A stretch of DNA of 64,000 nt from Begonia masoniana (GCA_022432975.1 CM039508.1:18823330-18887329); one strand, 5' to 3'. Positions 38,324 through 51,162 are shown, counted from the stretch's first letter. Numbers and translations are program-made. The notes: generated by a model from the letters alone, not told the origin.

Positions 38324-41300
38324 TTGAGTGCTCTCCTGGAAAGAACCAGTGGTACCTCGACAGTGGATGCTCGAGGCATATGACAGGAGACTCAACCATG
38401 TTTACTGTTGTCAACAAAAAGAAATGAAGTGTCACTTTTAGTGGAAACCAAAAGGGCAAAATTGTTGGCATCGACAATATAGGTAACAGTTTTAATCCTA
38501 TTATTGAAAATGTGCTTTTAGTTGAGGGATTAAAGCATAATTTGTTTAGTATTAGCCAGTTATGTGATAAAGGATATGAGGTGATCTTTAAATCAAACTC
38601 TTGTTTAATTAAAGATGCATCTAGTGACAAAACTCTGTTTTCTGGCTATATGAAAGAAAATATTTATATCATTGACTTGGATAATGTTGTTTGCATTGAT
38701 GAAAAATGTTTTGCTGTGAATTCTTCAAATGATAGTTGGATCTGGCATAGGAGATTAGGACACGTAGGGATAGATATCTTAGCTAATATTACTAAGGAGA
38801 ATTTAGTTAGAGGAATCCCTAAGATATCTTTTGAGAAGGATAAGGTCTGTGATGCCTGTCAAATGGGTAAGCAGATCAAGAGTTCCTTTGCATCGAAGAA
38901 TGCAATTTCTACTTCTAAACTGCTCCAACTTCTTCACATGGACCTCTTCGGTCCTTCCAATATAGCCAGCTTATGAGGCAAATTTTATGCCTTTGTTATT
39001 GTAGATGACTTCTCTAGATTCACCTGGGTATACTTTCTGAAGTCTAAGGATGGGACTTTTGATACCTTCTCTAGCTTTAGGAAAAGAGTTCAAAATGAAA
39101 AGGAGCACACCATTGTTGCTATTCGTAGTGATCATGGTGGAGAATTTGAAAATGAGAGATTTGAACTCTTGTGTCTCAAGCATGGAATTGAGCACAATTT
39201 TTCCTCCCCTAGAACCCCTCAGCAAAATGGTGTTGTTGAGAGGAAAAATAGGTCTCTCCAAGAGCTAGCTCGGACTATGCTCAATGAGAATTCTCTTCCC
39301 AAATACTTCTGGGCTGAAGCTGTCTCTACAGCATGCTATGTACTCAATCGGGTCTCCATAAGACCTATTCTTGAGAAAACTCCTTATGAGCTTTGGCATG
39401 GAAAAACTCCTTATGAGCTTTGGCATGGAAAAACTCCTTCTGTTAAATATTTTAGAGCCTTTGGTAGCAAATGATTCATTCTAAATACTAAGGATAACTT
39501 AGGAAAATTTGATTCCAAATCTGATCTTGGAATTTTTCTTGGTTATTCGCTTTCTAGTAAGGCCTATAGGGTATTCAATAGGAGAACTCTTGTTGTAGAA
39601 GAATCAGTACATGTCAACTTTAACGAGTCCCCCCAGCCCACAATCAATGTGGATGAGGATGATTTTTTGGATAGACAACTAGACTCTCTCTCTTTAGAAA
39701 AACCAGTTCCTCTTCAAGTAGAAAAATCTTTGGAACCTTCTTCTATTTCTCTAGATATTATTCCTGTCAAGGATGAAAATCCTGCTCTTCCTAGAGATTG
39801 GAAGTATGTCAAAAACCATCCAATAGATGAAATTCTAGGTGATCCTTCTTTAGGAGTTAAGACTAGATCCTCTCTTAGGAATCTCTGTGCCAATGTGATA
39901 TTTATCTCTCAAATAGAGCTTAAGAAGTTTGAAGAGGCTGAGTGTGATGAAAATTGGATTTTAGCTATGTAAGGGGAGCTAAATCAATTTGAAAGGAGCA
40001 AGGTATGAGAACTTGTTCCACGGCCTAAGGATCATCCCATCATTGGAACTAAATGGGTCTTCAAGAATAAATTAGATGAAAGTGGCATTGTTGTTAGAAA
40101 TAAGGCTAGACTTGTAGCTAAGGGATACTCTCAAGAAGAGGGTATTGATTTTGAGGAATCTTTTGCCCCTGTAGCTAGACTAGAGTCAATCAGGATGCTC
40201 TTAGCTTTTGGCTGCTACAAAAACTTCACACTCTTTCAAATGGATGTAAAGAGTGCATTCTTAAATGGTTTCATCAATGAAGAAGTTTTTGTTGAACAAC
40301 CCTTAGGATTTGAAGACTTTGAAAAACCTAATCATGTTTACAAACTAAGAAAGACCCTCTATGGACTTAGCAGGCTCCTAGAGCTTGGTATGATAGATTG
40401 AAGAACTTCCTTGAGGAAAGAAATTTCAAAAAGGGATATACTGATTCAACCCTATTTACCAAGCAAAAGGATAAAGACATTTTGTTAGTTCAAATTTATG
40501 TCGATGACATTATTTTTGGATCAACTAATGTCGACATGTGTAAGGAATTTTCCTCCCTTATGCAAAGTGAATTTGAGATGAGTATGATGGGGGAGTTAAA
40601 ATTCTTCTTAGGATTCCAGATCAGTCAATCTCCTGATGAAATTTTCTTCTGTCAAGAAAAGTACATTAAGAAACTTCTTAAGAAATTTGGATTAGAATCT
40701 TCTAAGTCTTCAAAAACTCCCATGGGTACCACAACTAAATTGGATAAAGATGAAAAAGGAATTAGTGTTGATATTAAGAAATTTCGTGGTATGATTGGTT
40801 CATTGTTATATCTGACTGCAAGTAGGCCAGATATACTCTTTAGTGTTTGTCTGTGTGCTAGATTCTTAGCTGCCCCTAAAGAATCCCACTTAAATGCAGT
40901 CAAGAGGATATTTAAATATTTAAGTGGAACTTGTGGTCTTGGATTATAGTATCCTAAGGGCACTTCCTTTGATCTGATTGGATACTCAGATTCTGACTAT
41001 GCTGGTAGTTTAGTTGATAGGAAAAGCACCAGTGGAACATGTCAGTTCCTTGGTGAATCTCTAGTTTCCTGGTACTCTAAGAAACAGAATTCTGTTGCAT
41101 TGTCAACTGCTGAGAGTGAATATATTGCTGCAGGCAGTTGTTGTGCACAAATGCTTTGGATGAAACAGACTTTGGAAGATTATAATCTATTTTATGATAG
41201 GATTCCTATTCGGTGTGATAACACAAGTGCTATCGACATTTCTAAAAATCCTATTTAGCATTCTAGAACCAAGCATATTGATGTCAGATATCACTTCATA

Positions 41301-41446
41301 AGAGAGCATGTTCTAAGAGGTGATATCTCCTTAGAGTTTGTAAATTCTGTAGATCAATTGGCCGACATCTTTACAAAACCGTTGGATGAGAAGACCTTCA
41401 ATAATATAAGAATAAGGTTAGGTCTCATTCGGTTTGAGAAAAGCTA
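38324..41446 (+). pseudogene. Element c Pol: protease, integrase, RT, RNase H
   Basis: In copia order: protease WYLDSGCSRHMTG; the pre-integrase zinc region (WHRRLGH onward, CDACQMGK) near 38740-38880; integrase with HMDLFGP, RSDHGGEFEN and NGVVERKNR; reverse transcriptase with [22 protein letters not shown] and YVDDIIFGST; and RNase H with SDSDYAGSLVDRKST and LSTAESEYIAA, ending RFEKS. Nonsense codons occur near 38424, 38974, 39472, 39970, 40006, 40947 and 41257, and a frameshift near 40370 at the YGL motif. A 30-base unit (TPYELWHGK) is tandemly duplicated near 39385-39440. Confidence 0.93.
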
Positions 41447-41746
41447 AGTTTCTTCTGTTGGAAATCTTTCCTGTGAGAGAGTGGTCAGTTTTTTAGATAA
41501 CCGGATGATATGTTTTCTTCACTGACCGGATGATGTCTATGCACCGGATGATGCTTTTTCTATTCTGATGACACATGTCAACCATTGGGTGATATCAATG
41601 TTACACGTGCGACTTCATCACGTCGGGCGTGGTTCTATTCTTTTTAAACTTAGGTTCTTCCTAGAAACGCTTCATCTTTCGCGCCCTCTTAGAAAACCTC
41701 TGCCTTCAACCCTTTCTCTCTAGTTTTTCCTCACAGAATCTTTCCA

Positions 41747-43868
41747 ATGGATCATCTAGCTTCGTCGTCTAGAGCAGTTGCTGAACCAGCGAAAAAGAAA
41801 GCAAAAACCACTGCTCGTTCACCACGAGAAATTCCTCGAGCGAATAGTTGGCCGTCGCTCTATTTCCTCTCTGAGGCCGCTGAAGCCAGGTATCACGACG
41901 ACTTTAAGGATAAGAAATTGATTCCAAGTCGTGGTATTATACCAGACGAGTTAGTTGCCCTAAATATAGTAGCACCATTGACTGACATTGGTTTAATAGG
42001 ATTGTTTGATGTTGAATCCTTCTTTTACCCTAATGCCATTAGAATGTTTTACGCCAATCTTTGTTATCCTTCTGATCAGTCTACCATTTCGAGCTATGTG
42101 TATGGAAAACACATAGTTCTAACCTCCAATTATAAATGAGCTTCTGGGGAGTCCCCATCTCGATTAACATCCCAAAATTTATACAACAGGGCAAGAACCC
42201 CCATTTCTTAGAACTCCTGATGGCGAACAATTTTTGAAAGAAATTGCTCTTGACCCGCACAATATTCCCAATTCCTTAAAGAGCAGACATTTATCTATTA
42301 GAGCTCGTCTTCTCCATCAGATGATATGTTATAATGTCATTCCTAAGTGTGGTCATTATGATGATATTAGCAGCATGGAATTTGTTATTCTTTTTGCCTT
42401 CTATCAAAAGACCCCGGTTGATATAGGATACATTATTCTGAGAAGGATGATTCAGAGTGTTTCTTCAGGGCCTACATCTTTTCCCTATAACCTCATTCTC
42501 ATGAAGATCTTTCAGAAGTTTGAGGTTGAATTTCAAGAGGATGAGGAACCTTCCTGTCTCAAACCATCCAGTTATTATTCTAAATCTACTTTGTCAAGGA
42601 TGGGAATTAAGCGGACACGTCAAGGGAAGTTTATCTTGGATCAGTCCAAGCAAAGGGCTGCTAAGGTTGCAGTTGTCAGAACAGGCAAAAGAAAACTGAT
42701 TTTGGATGAAGAGTCCTCAATGCAAGAAGGAGGTGGTGACTCAGAGATCCCTGCATTTGATATTTCCCCTCCTCATTCTCTGGTCTCTCGCTTTCACCTT
42801 CCTCCACCAGTGCCAAGGGCCCCTACTTCATCCTCTCTAGCTCATCCCTTTGAGGCAATGTCAGCCCCTCTTATTCCTAGTCTTCCTCCTCCTCCTCTCT
42901 CACCTTCTACATCAGTGGCTCATTCCACTCTACCCTCTGAGCCCCCTCGAATTCCAGAGGAACCCTCTTCCCCTCCATCACCATTGTTGTTGCCTTCTCT
43001 GCCTCCACCAGTCCAACCTTCTCCACCAGTCCAACTTTCTCCATCAGTCAAACCACCTCCTACCATACTCAGTCCCTCTCCTGTCCAACCTGCTCCACTT
43101 GCTCTAACAGATCCACCAGTCCAAGTCTCCTCACCAATCCCATTAGTCACTCCTGCCACTCCTCTAACTTATCAGCGAAGATTTTTCATCAGTGAGGCTC
43201 AGTTTAATGTTTTGTAGTCCAGCATAGCCAGCTTAGGTACTGCCATAATTTCTGTTAAGGAGCAAATGGATAAACAACTGAGCCAGATCAAATTGGACAT
43301 GGGCATCGCTTTGGATACAAGTCTAGATCTGCTGTCTAAGAATATGGACAGACATAAGGAAATTGCTGCCCTGAATCATCAATCGCTCAAGTCTCAATTT
43401 GAGGTTTTTCTACCGGGACCATCTAGCCCTCCTTCTTTCCCGGAGGCTTGTTCAGAAGACCTCATACTTCCATTTTGCAGATCTGAGGTTTTTGAAGACT
43501 CTGTTCGTTTAACGCCTTTAGCTCTTCAGGAGGCCGAACTTCACTTTCCTACTCTAGTAATTCCTCCTGTTCGTGAGTCTTTACCTGCGCCAGCCAGTCC
43601 AATGGAAGTCTCTTCTGCTGGACCCCCTGTCGAGCCATCATCCTCTGCTCCTCTTCTGGATCAACCTACTTGTGTGGACTTGGTAGTCTCTCCAGATGCA
43701 TCTCCACCTCCTCCTCCATGTCTGGACCTGATAGTCTATCAAGCTCCACTCCCTCATGATCTTGAATCCCTTCAAGCCCTCGTGGATGATTACTTCTCCC
43801 CGTACCTTGAAGAGGACTCGTGGATCATTCATGCTTTTTGGAAGAAATTTTTAGATTTCTGTAAATAG
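41747..43868 (+). pseudogene. Element c extra ORF (Sirevirus env-like / unknown)
   Basis: An ORF lies between RNase H and the polypurine region. It starts MDHLASSSRAVAEP and contains a conserved-looking globular part (LYFLSEAAEARYHDDF and FYANLCYP). A proline/serine-rich stretch follows near 42780-43160, then a helical tail (MDKQLSQIKLDMGIAL). Stops at 42137 and 43215 break it. Position and composition match the third ORF of Sireviruses, sometimes called envelope-like; no signal peptide is evident and an envelope role is not shown. Confidence 0.75.
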
Positions 43869-44353
43869 GAAATTTTTTTTTTTCATACAATGTTTTTTTA
43901 TATTCATCTGTTTTTGGTCCTCTAATGTTGAATACTCTGCTCTTTACTTCTTAATATTCTTGTGTTGAATGCATTGCTTCTGTTGTCTCTCTCTGTTTGT
44001 TTTTGATAATGTCAATGGGGGAGAATATATTTGATTGATGATGGATATGCATGTGGAATTAGTTACTATGATTATTGATGTTTGATTGATGATGGATCTG
44101 CATGTGGAATTAGTTGCTATGATTATTGATGTTTGATTGATGATGGATATGCATGTGGAATTAGTTACTATGATTTGTGTATGCATATTTTGAAAAACTG
44201 AAAATATGGATATCTGCATGTCTTTGAAACTCTGTTATGCTCCGTGCTTGTTTATGGAATATATGCATTTGCTATGGGGGAGCTAAGATTATGAGGAAGT
44301 AATATTTAATCAAATTTATACTCATAGGTTGTCATCATCAAAAAGGGGGAGAT
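43869..44353 (+). other. Polypurine-tract region of element c
   Basis: Three purine motifs of the GGGGGAG type occur near 44016, 44276 and 44344-44352; the last (AAAGGGGGAGAT) abuts the 3' LTR and should be the working one. A 51-base repeat (units at 44041, 44092, 44143) lies between them. Repeated polypurine motifs are reported for Sireviruses. Confidence 0.82.
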
Positions 44354-45674
44354 TGTTGACTTAATTAGTGTTTAAGTCTAACTAAGTTTTTGATGATGTA
44401 TTTAAATGTTAAATATGTAATTTGATTATGTTTATTAAATGAGAACAATGATTTATGCAAGGATTTTAATCTATTGGAAATGCCCTTGGAAAGGGTATTT
44501 TAGTTATCTAATGCATATGATTAAGTGTACAAGACTAAATAGTATAACCTTTCTGGAATCTGTTTCAAAATGCCTAAGTCGACCGGTCACTAAATGACAA
44601 AGGCGGATGAGTGAAATGAAGAACTCCACCGCTCGCTAAACGACAAAGGCGGATGAGAGAAAATGAAGAACTCCACCGCTCGCTAAACGACAAAGGCGGA
44701 TGAGAGAAAATGAAGAACTCCACCGCTCGCTAAACGACAAAGGCGGATGAGAGAAAATGAAGAACCTCCACCGCTCGCTAAACGACAAAGGCGGATGAGA
44801 GAAAATGAAGAACCCCACCGCTCGCTAAACGACAAAGGCGGATGAGATAAAGGCTTCATCATCCGATACCGGTTAGCAGGATAGCGCTTTCTCATCCGAT
44901 GCCGGTTCAGTGATTTAAAGATTCATCATTCTATGCCGGTTCATCATTTTGAAATTGCATCCACCGTTGGCGGTTCAAGATTAAAACAACATTGCCTTCC
45001 GCCAGATTTTAAATATAGCGCGAAAGCTACAGTGTATCTCGCCCAGAAGCTTAAAGTCCAGAACATTAATGGCATCGGGCGACTTGCGCTTTCAGAAAGC
45101 AACGGCTACCTGCATTTGTACGAAAGCTGCTCCAACGGTAACAAAGTTTCCATTATTGGATAAGGAGTATTGAAGTCAAGAGCCGTTTTGAAGACAGAGT
45201 ATTTAAGCCAAGGTTAGAGCACGAAGGAACAACTTTTGCGATATTTATTCTTAAGCCCTAACTTGCGATTAATCATACTCTGTATTATTCAACTACATCT
45301 CTCGACTCCTAAACTTGAGAATTTGATTTGAGAGTTTGTAGTTTGTTGTACTCATTCATTCAAACCTGTAAAACCTGAAAGGCAGTGGATTGACGCCCGT
45401 CAAGTTCAATCCAAATTTGTAAAAGGCAGTTGATCGGAGCTTGGAATTCCGATCTGTTTATTCTCGAGAGGAGAAGGTTAAGGATCTTCAAGGGGTGAAC
45501 CTTGAAGCGTGGATGTAGGCAAGTTTTTGGCCGAACCACGAAAAAATCTTGTGTTTGTTTTTTTTTTCTCTCTCTGTTATTTTTATTGGTGTGTTGATTT
45601 GCTGTGAGATTAATAATTTTAAAAAATACTAAAAGGTCTAATTCACCCCCCTCTTAGACAATCTCGATCCTATA
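44354..45674 (+). repeat. 3' LTR of element c, short array
   Basis: 1,321 bases. It starts TGTTGAC right after the polypurine tract and ends CCTATA before the CACAC duplication. It has about five 47-bp units at 44600-44850. Confidence 0.92.
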
Positions 45675-45679
45675 CACAC

Positions 45680-46005
45680 ATCTGAATCTAGTTCCCAAAA
45701 TGGCACTACCCTATTCCCTAACACACATCCGAGTCTCGCTCCCAAGATGTATGTCCATCTGAGTCTCGCTCCCAAGATGGCACTTCCCAATCACCTAGTA
45801 CACATCTGAGTCTAGCTCCCAAGATGCAGTTCCATCTGAGTCTCGCTCCCAAGATGGCACTACCTAATCACATCTGAGTCTCGCTCCCAAGATGCGTCCC
45901 CATCCGAGTCTCACTCCCAGGATGGCACTACCCCATCACATCTGAGTCTCGCTCCCAAGATGTGTTTTCATCCGAGTCTCGCTCACAGGATGGCACTACA
46001 CTATT
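45680..46005. repeat. Irregular tandem repeat in solo LTR d
   Basis: The motif CATC(T/C)GAGTCTCGCTCCC followed by AAGATG recurs about nine times with spacers such as GCACTACCC. It lies inside the long intron-like part of LTR d, where the related LTRs f and h also carry tandem repeats. Confidence 0.8.
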
Positions 46006-47284
46006 CCCCTTACCTTTTAAGCTCACACTACCCCTTTTTCATTTGAAACTCACCGTTCAAAACCATACTAAAAACTAGTGTTTTTCGCAGTTCGAAACCA
46101 ATAATGCATGTCACCCAAATGCTTAACCAAAAACAAGACGAAGCAACCACACAAACAAACAAACAAACAAGCAAACAAACAAACAATTCCCTATTGTTCC
46201 ATGGTGTAGGCCCAAAGGCAAAACACAAGCAATCCACTACTTACCTGGTGTCTCGATACGTTCTCGCTCACATCGTCCAACCGAATTACACGCTCGATCA
46301 CCTAAAATAACAAAAATTTAACTTAATAACACACTAATAGAACTTAAGAAATTCCTAAACCTAAACTAACCAAAACTACACCACAATTCAACCTAAAACC
46401 ACAAAACTCGATTTTTATGCAAATTTTACCGTCCAAGTTCAAACGGCCATAACTTTCTCGTTTTTCAATGGATTTCATTGTGCCACCCCAATTCGGAAAC
46501 CTCTACACGTCTACTATGCATTGAAACACTCAAATTAACCAAATAAATTCAATGGCCAATCCGAAATGCACCAAGACAGAACCGGTGCACAAGTTGTACA
46601 AAACCAGTTTTTCACAACTTACTTCCAATTTTCATTCTAACTCCATAAACCACCTAAACCAATTTATCTAACAACTAAATCATTAAATTTGGAAAGAAAT
46701 CTAACATTTAAAGTCAAAATTCGGAATCCATGAACTAGGGTTTCCAAACCCTAATCAACACCTCACAAAACACCTTAAAAACACTACAAATTAACACCTA
46801 AATGTAATACACTCAAAACCCAAGTAAAAGTTCACCTTAAACCTTGAAAAACCTTGAAGGATAGGAGGTGGAGAAACTCTCCAATGGCAGCCAAAATATC
46901 ATGGGGAAGGAAGAGGAAGAAAGGTGTTTTGCCATTTTAACACCTAATTAACCAATTTTATAAAATAAACTTTTTACCTTTTTGTTTCCACCACTAATTT
47001 TCCTATATTTATAAAATTGCCTCTCCTTCATTTATCCCCCTTCTTCAACGTGACATACACCACTTATAACTTTCCTTTTTATTTTATTTAATTACAAATT
47101 TTCTATTGGTTAATTTATATTTTGACTTTTCAAACAATTTCTTTTCTATTTTGACTTGTCAACTTCTTTTTCCCTTGACTTTTCTCCTAACCACTCCTAA
47201 ATCCTTCCTCACATAACATTAAACTCTCATACATTTCTAACCTAGGCTACGCAGTTATTGATATTATTCAGGTGTTATAGATAT

Positions 47285-47659
47285 GGACCAAGTCGCGTTG
47301 GACTTTTTGGAACAACAAGATTGGGTTTCGCGAAGGCCTACTTCCGGGGCTCATAACTTTTAGACCAACTGCACGAACCCATAAGTTTTATCGTCGTTTT
47401 ATTAATAACTTCTATTGTTTTCAATTTTATTATCTGAGACGATATGAATACTTTTTTAAGGTTTGATTTGGGGATGATTGTTTTGATAAAAATTTAACTC
47501 TCTTTACAAGTTTCTAATCTCTCTAGGATTCGAGATTGATGCCTAGGATCTGTTAATCGTAAACGATTAAATAGATTTTAGAAAACAATTGCTGGAAATC
47601 GTGCGCGATTCAACAGCTCTTGTTAGTTCTGGAGTTTTCTTGAAATCACCACTGCGTCA
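47285..47659 (+). repeat. 5' LTR of element e (main part)
   Basis: Matches 60084-60462 with scattered differences and ends GCGTCA. Its first six bases lie 20 kb away at 26997-27002 because element d inserted there. Confidence 0.85.
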
Positions 47660-47692
47660 GTTGGTATTAGAATCGAACCGATTCTTGCATCC

Positions 47693-48973
47693 ATGGCGGG
47701 CAGAAGGAATCAGAATCAGAGATAACAACATGTTGAGGAAATTTACGATCGCACTAACGAGGTGGCGTTGGATGAACGAATGCCTAGATCGTCGATCAGC
47801 GATTGGACCAGGTTATGGATCAATTAACAACGAGGATGACTGCACTATTTGAAAACCAGAACCATCAAAACAGAGGAGTGCGCCAAGAATGGAGGCGCGA
47901 GGAGCCCCATTTTGCGGATTCCGAGCCTGACGAGGATATTCCCCAAGTTCGTCAAAGGAGACAGATGATTTCAATCGATGATGATAGGAAGTGTTGGGAG
48001 TCAGGGATGCGTACTGAAATTCCTAAATTCCATGGTAGTCTTCAAGCTGAAGAATTTATTGATTGGCTGGAAACAGTTGAAGAGATTTTAGATTTCAAGG
48101 GGGTGCCAGACGACAAACGAGTGCTTCTAGTAGTGCCTAGATTCCGAGGAAGAGCTACAGTGTGGTTGCAGGAATTGAAACTTTCTCGTAATAGATTGGG
48201 AAAGTCAAAAATTGCTTCATGGGAAAAGATGAAGAAGCACCTATGGTCGGCGTTCCTTCCGTTTAATTATCAGCGAATTTTATACCAGCGGCTACAGAAT
48301 TTAAAACAAGGTGCTCGGACAGTGGATGACTACACCACATAATTTTATCAATTAGTCGCCATGAATGAAGTTCAAGAAACTGTTGATCAGCTAGTGGCGA
48401 GAGATACATTGGCGGCTTGAAGCTGCAGATTTAGGATACCCTGAATATGTTTGACCCTATGTCGGTTTTCGAGGCACACCAGCACACCTTAATGGTGGAA
48501 AAGGAAACTCGTCGTTCATATGCAAGTTGCGGTTCCACTACAGTAACCAGCACGACCAACACAGGGGTTTCATCTAATAAAACCGTTGGTAATCAGTTTC
48601 AGAGAGGTACCTCTAGCATCAAGTGCTTTGCTTGTTGGGAAGTTGGGCACTGGCAATTTGATTGTAAAAGGGTTGGTAAACGAGCACTATTTGCAGATAC
48701 TGATGAGGGTGGGGATAAAGATGTTGTTGTGGCTGAGCAGCCGATGTTTGACGAAGAGCAACCAGATGAGGAAGAAGTTGTTACAGGCGATATCGGAGTG
48801 GCCTTAGTGGTACAGAGATCCTGTTTGACGCCTAAAGTACAAGGCAAAAGCGATTGGTTGCGAAGTAATATATTCCAGTCCACCTGTACCATACTGGGTA
48901 AAGTGTGTCGATTTGTGATCGATGCGGGAAGTTGCAAAAATTTAGTCTCTGAGGAAGCTGTGCAGAAACTATA
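47693..48973 (+). pseudogene. Element e Gag and protease start
   Basis: From ATG 47693 the frame stops within ten codons and is shifted. The gypsy Gag domain is readable from about 47950 (IPKFHGSLQAEEFIDWLETV, WLQELKLSRNR, LKQGARTVDDYT). A zinc knuckle CFACWEVGHWQFDC lies near 48625 and the protease motif FVIDAGSCKNLV near 48910. Solo LTR f cuts the protease at 48973. Several stops and shifts make it non-functional. Confidence 0.88.
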
Positions 48974-51157
48974 TGTAACACCTGACTTTAATTAAAAATT
49001 TAAAATAACAGATAAATCTATTAAGTATAATCGATGAATGAAATTTTAGTATAATGTAGGTTAGGTTGAAGAATGAGTAAGTAAGGGCATAAGGGTAATT
49101 GGCAAATTTGAAAGTGGATAAGGTATTTAAGGCAAAAAGTTTAGAGTAGCCGCCACCACTACTCATTTTCTTTCCCTTTCGGTCTTCAGCTCGAACGGCA
49201 GAAATCTCTAGGCGATTCTCCTGCCCGATTCTCCTTCAACCTAGGTAAGCCCTCCTTGTTTTCTTGTGATCTTAGTAGTTAGATAGCTGAGGGAGTACAA
49301 TGTGAGGAGTTTCGAGGAATGTTGTGATTTAGAGTAGGTTCGGGCTGAGCGACTATTGAGAATACCCGAGTTGTGGGGTTTCAAATTTGGTTCCTCAAAC
49401 TCCTGTATTGATTCTGTGAAGTTTAGTGAAAGTTTGATATATGTACTATTATGATTTTAGGTGAGCGAGCTTCTGAAGTAGCATTTAGCCGAGCGATTTC
49501 CAGGGAGCCAGGTAAGTAGAGTTTGTTTGTGCCTTCGGGCCTACATCGCAAACAGTAGGATTTATGTATGTTTGTATGTTTATTTCCAGTTGTCATGCAT
49601 CATGTTTTGAAAGATTACGAAAATGAATTTACATGAAACACATGGTAAATGTGAGCAGGATGATCAGAACAACTGTTAAGGGGGATTAATCCGCCCCTTA
49701 ATTGAGAACAGAGGATTGAGGTTTTGGGAAAAGTGATCCACTTCCCAATCCTACAGAGGGATCAGACCAGTTAACTGTTAAGGGAATTAATCCGCCCCTT
49801 AATTGAGATCAGAGGATGTATGCTTTGGGGGATGACTGATCCACTTTCCCATCGTACAGAGGGATCCACAGAGAACAATTTTGAATACAACTGAGATGAG
49901 AAAGTAGAGAATGCATGTTTAGGGAAATTTTTGTTTCATTAATTCATTTCATTCATTGCTCTACTTGCTTAGCATTAGGCTAATAGATGAGTTTGTGATG
50001 TAGGTGAAGAAGTTACTGAAGGTGTGTTTACCGACCGATAAGAGGACCAGGCTGGTTGGAGGAGCATTTTCAGGCATCGGTTTGGCCATCTATTGAGGCG
50101 GTTTAATCCATGGCTGCAGGTGTTGAGTTGGGAGTAACTAGTTCAGTATAGATGTTTCTTTTTCTGAAAATTTTATGATAGTAGTGTTTTCAAAACTTTG
50201 AATACATTCTGAGAATCTTTGATAATAGTGTTCTGTTGGGTTTTGAAAATACTGTTTTCTACTGGATTTGAGTGATGCAATGATTTGATCTGTCTCTGAT
50301 TGGTCTTAGTAAAATGCTTAAATCCTTTGACAGTCAGAGCTTTCTTGGAATACAGCAGAATTGCTGTTCTGAAGTCTATCGGCAGATGTTGGATGAAGGA
50401 GTCATCCGGCTGACGTCATCGGTAGATGAAAGTGGTAAGTCTTGTCGTCTAGCGATCGGCAGATGTTGGATGAAGGAGTCATCCGGCTGACTGTCATCGG
50501 TAGATGAAAATGGTAAGTTCTGTCGTCTAGCGATCGGCAAATGTTGGATGAAGGAGTCATCCGGCTGACGTCATCGGTAGATGGAAGTGGTAAGTTCTGT
50601 CGTCTAGCGATCGGCAGATGCTGGAGGAAGGAATCCTCCGGCTGACGTCATCGGTAGATGTAAGTAGCAAGTTTTGTCGCCTAGTTATCGGTAGATGCAG
50701 TCTACCGAGAGTTGTCCTGTTTGTATATCTTCCGGCTGACGTCATCGGAAGATGTAGGTAGTGTTTGTCGTTTTGTGACCGGTTGATATAACCGAAGTTT
50801 TGTCGTTTGTCATCGGTAGAGGCCTCCTATTTTCTATTTCTGCTTCTTGTGTTGACTTTGTCGTCGGCCGATGTGTTTGACTTCTGCAATTTCATGGGTA
50901 TTCCACATTTTTTAGAGCTTTATATTTATGGCCCATTATTCTTAACACTCCCAACAATTATTTTAAAATGTTTTCACAGATTATTTAACTTCATTGATGT
51001 TCGATTGATTTCCGCTGCAAGTTTTAAAATACATCGAGTTTTAGAAAATGTCAAATTTCGACTGTCGAGTGAAATATTTTTAAATTAGTATCAAGTCGTC
51101 ATGGTTCGGTTAGTGTGTTGAGTAGCAAACCGGGTTTAGATAACTCGGGGCGTTACA
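48974..51157 (+). mobile_element. Solo LTR f inserted in element e protease
   Basis: It begins TGTAACACCTGAC and ends CGGGGCGTTACA, with CTATA on both sides (48969-48973, 51158-51162). It is 2,184 bases without coding region. Plus-strand signals are TATTTAAG at 49124, donor CTAG/GTAAG after 49244, micro-exon 49461-49511, donor CCAG/GTAAGT and acceptor TGATGTAG ending 50003. Tandem units of about 75-90 bases (CGGCAGATG/CATCCGGCTGACG) fill 50380-50760. It is the same family as solo LTR h, in the opposite orientation. Confidence 0.93.
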
Positions 51158-51162
51158 CTATA

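Larger units (their letters stand above)
34364..45674 (+). mobile_element. Sirevirus-like Ty1/copia element (c), 11.3 kb
   Basis: CACAC flanks it (34359-34363, 45675-45679) within solo LTR d. LTRs start TGTTGAC (first T mutated on the left) and end CCTACA (CCTATA on the right). The primer site TTGGTATCAGAGC is at 36681-36693. The order is Gag, protease, integrase, RT, RNase H, then an additional ORF, then several polypurine tracts before the 3' LTR. Long LTRs, a post-RT ORF and repeated polypurine motifs are the signature of the Sirevirus (SIRE1/Maximus) lineage. Many stops show it is inactive. Confidence 0.92.
27003..47279 (-). mobile_element. Solo LTR d (long-LTR family), split by elements a and c
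   Basis: It begins TGTAACGCCCCGAACCCG and ends CAGGTGTTATA, flanked by GATAT at 26998-27002 and 47280-47284. Its own sequence is 27003-27757, 34157-34358 and 45675-47279, about 2.56 kb once elements a and c and their target duplications are removed. No internal coding region exists. In the minus orientation it has a TATA-like TTTATAAATA near 47000, a donor after 46836, a 57-base micro-exon at 46301-46245 and an acceptor at 34270-34271. Confidence 0.85.

Noticed and set aside
47304..47308. An alternative start of element e's left LTR at TTTTTGGAAC
   Set aside because: It leaves no exact target duplication; starting at 26997 across element d gives TG...CA ends and an exact TGAAC pair.
48974..51157. 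A protein-coding gene spliced from the LTR exons
   Set aside because: The frame joins in f and d but is broken in g and h, and no convincing ATG was found; reported only as a splice-like layout.
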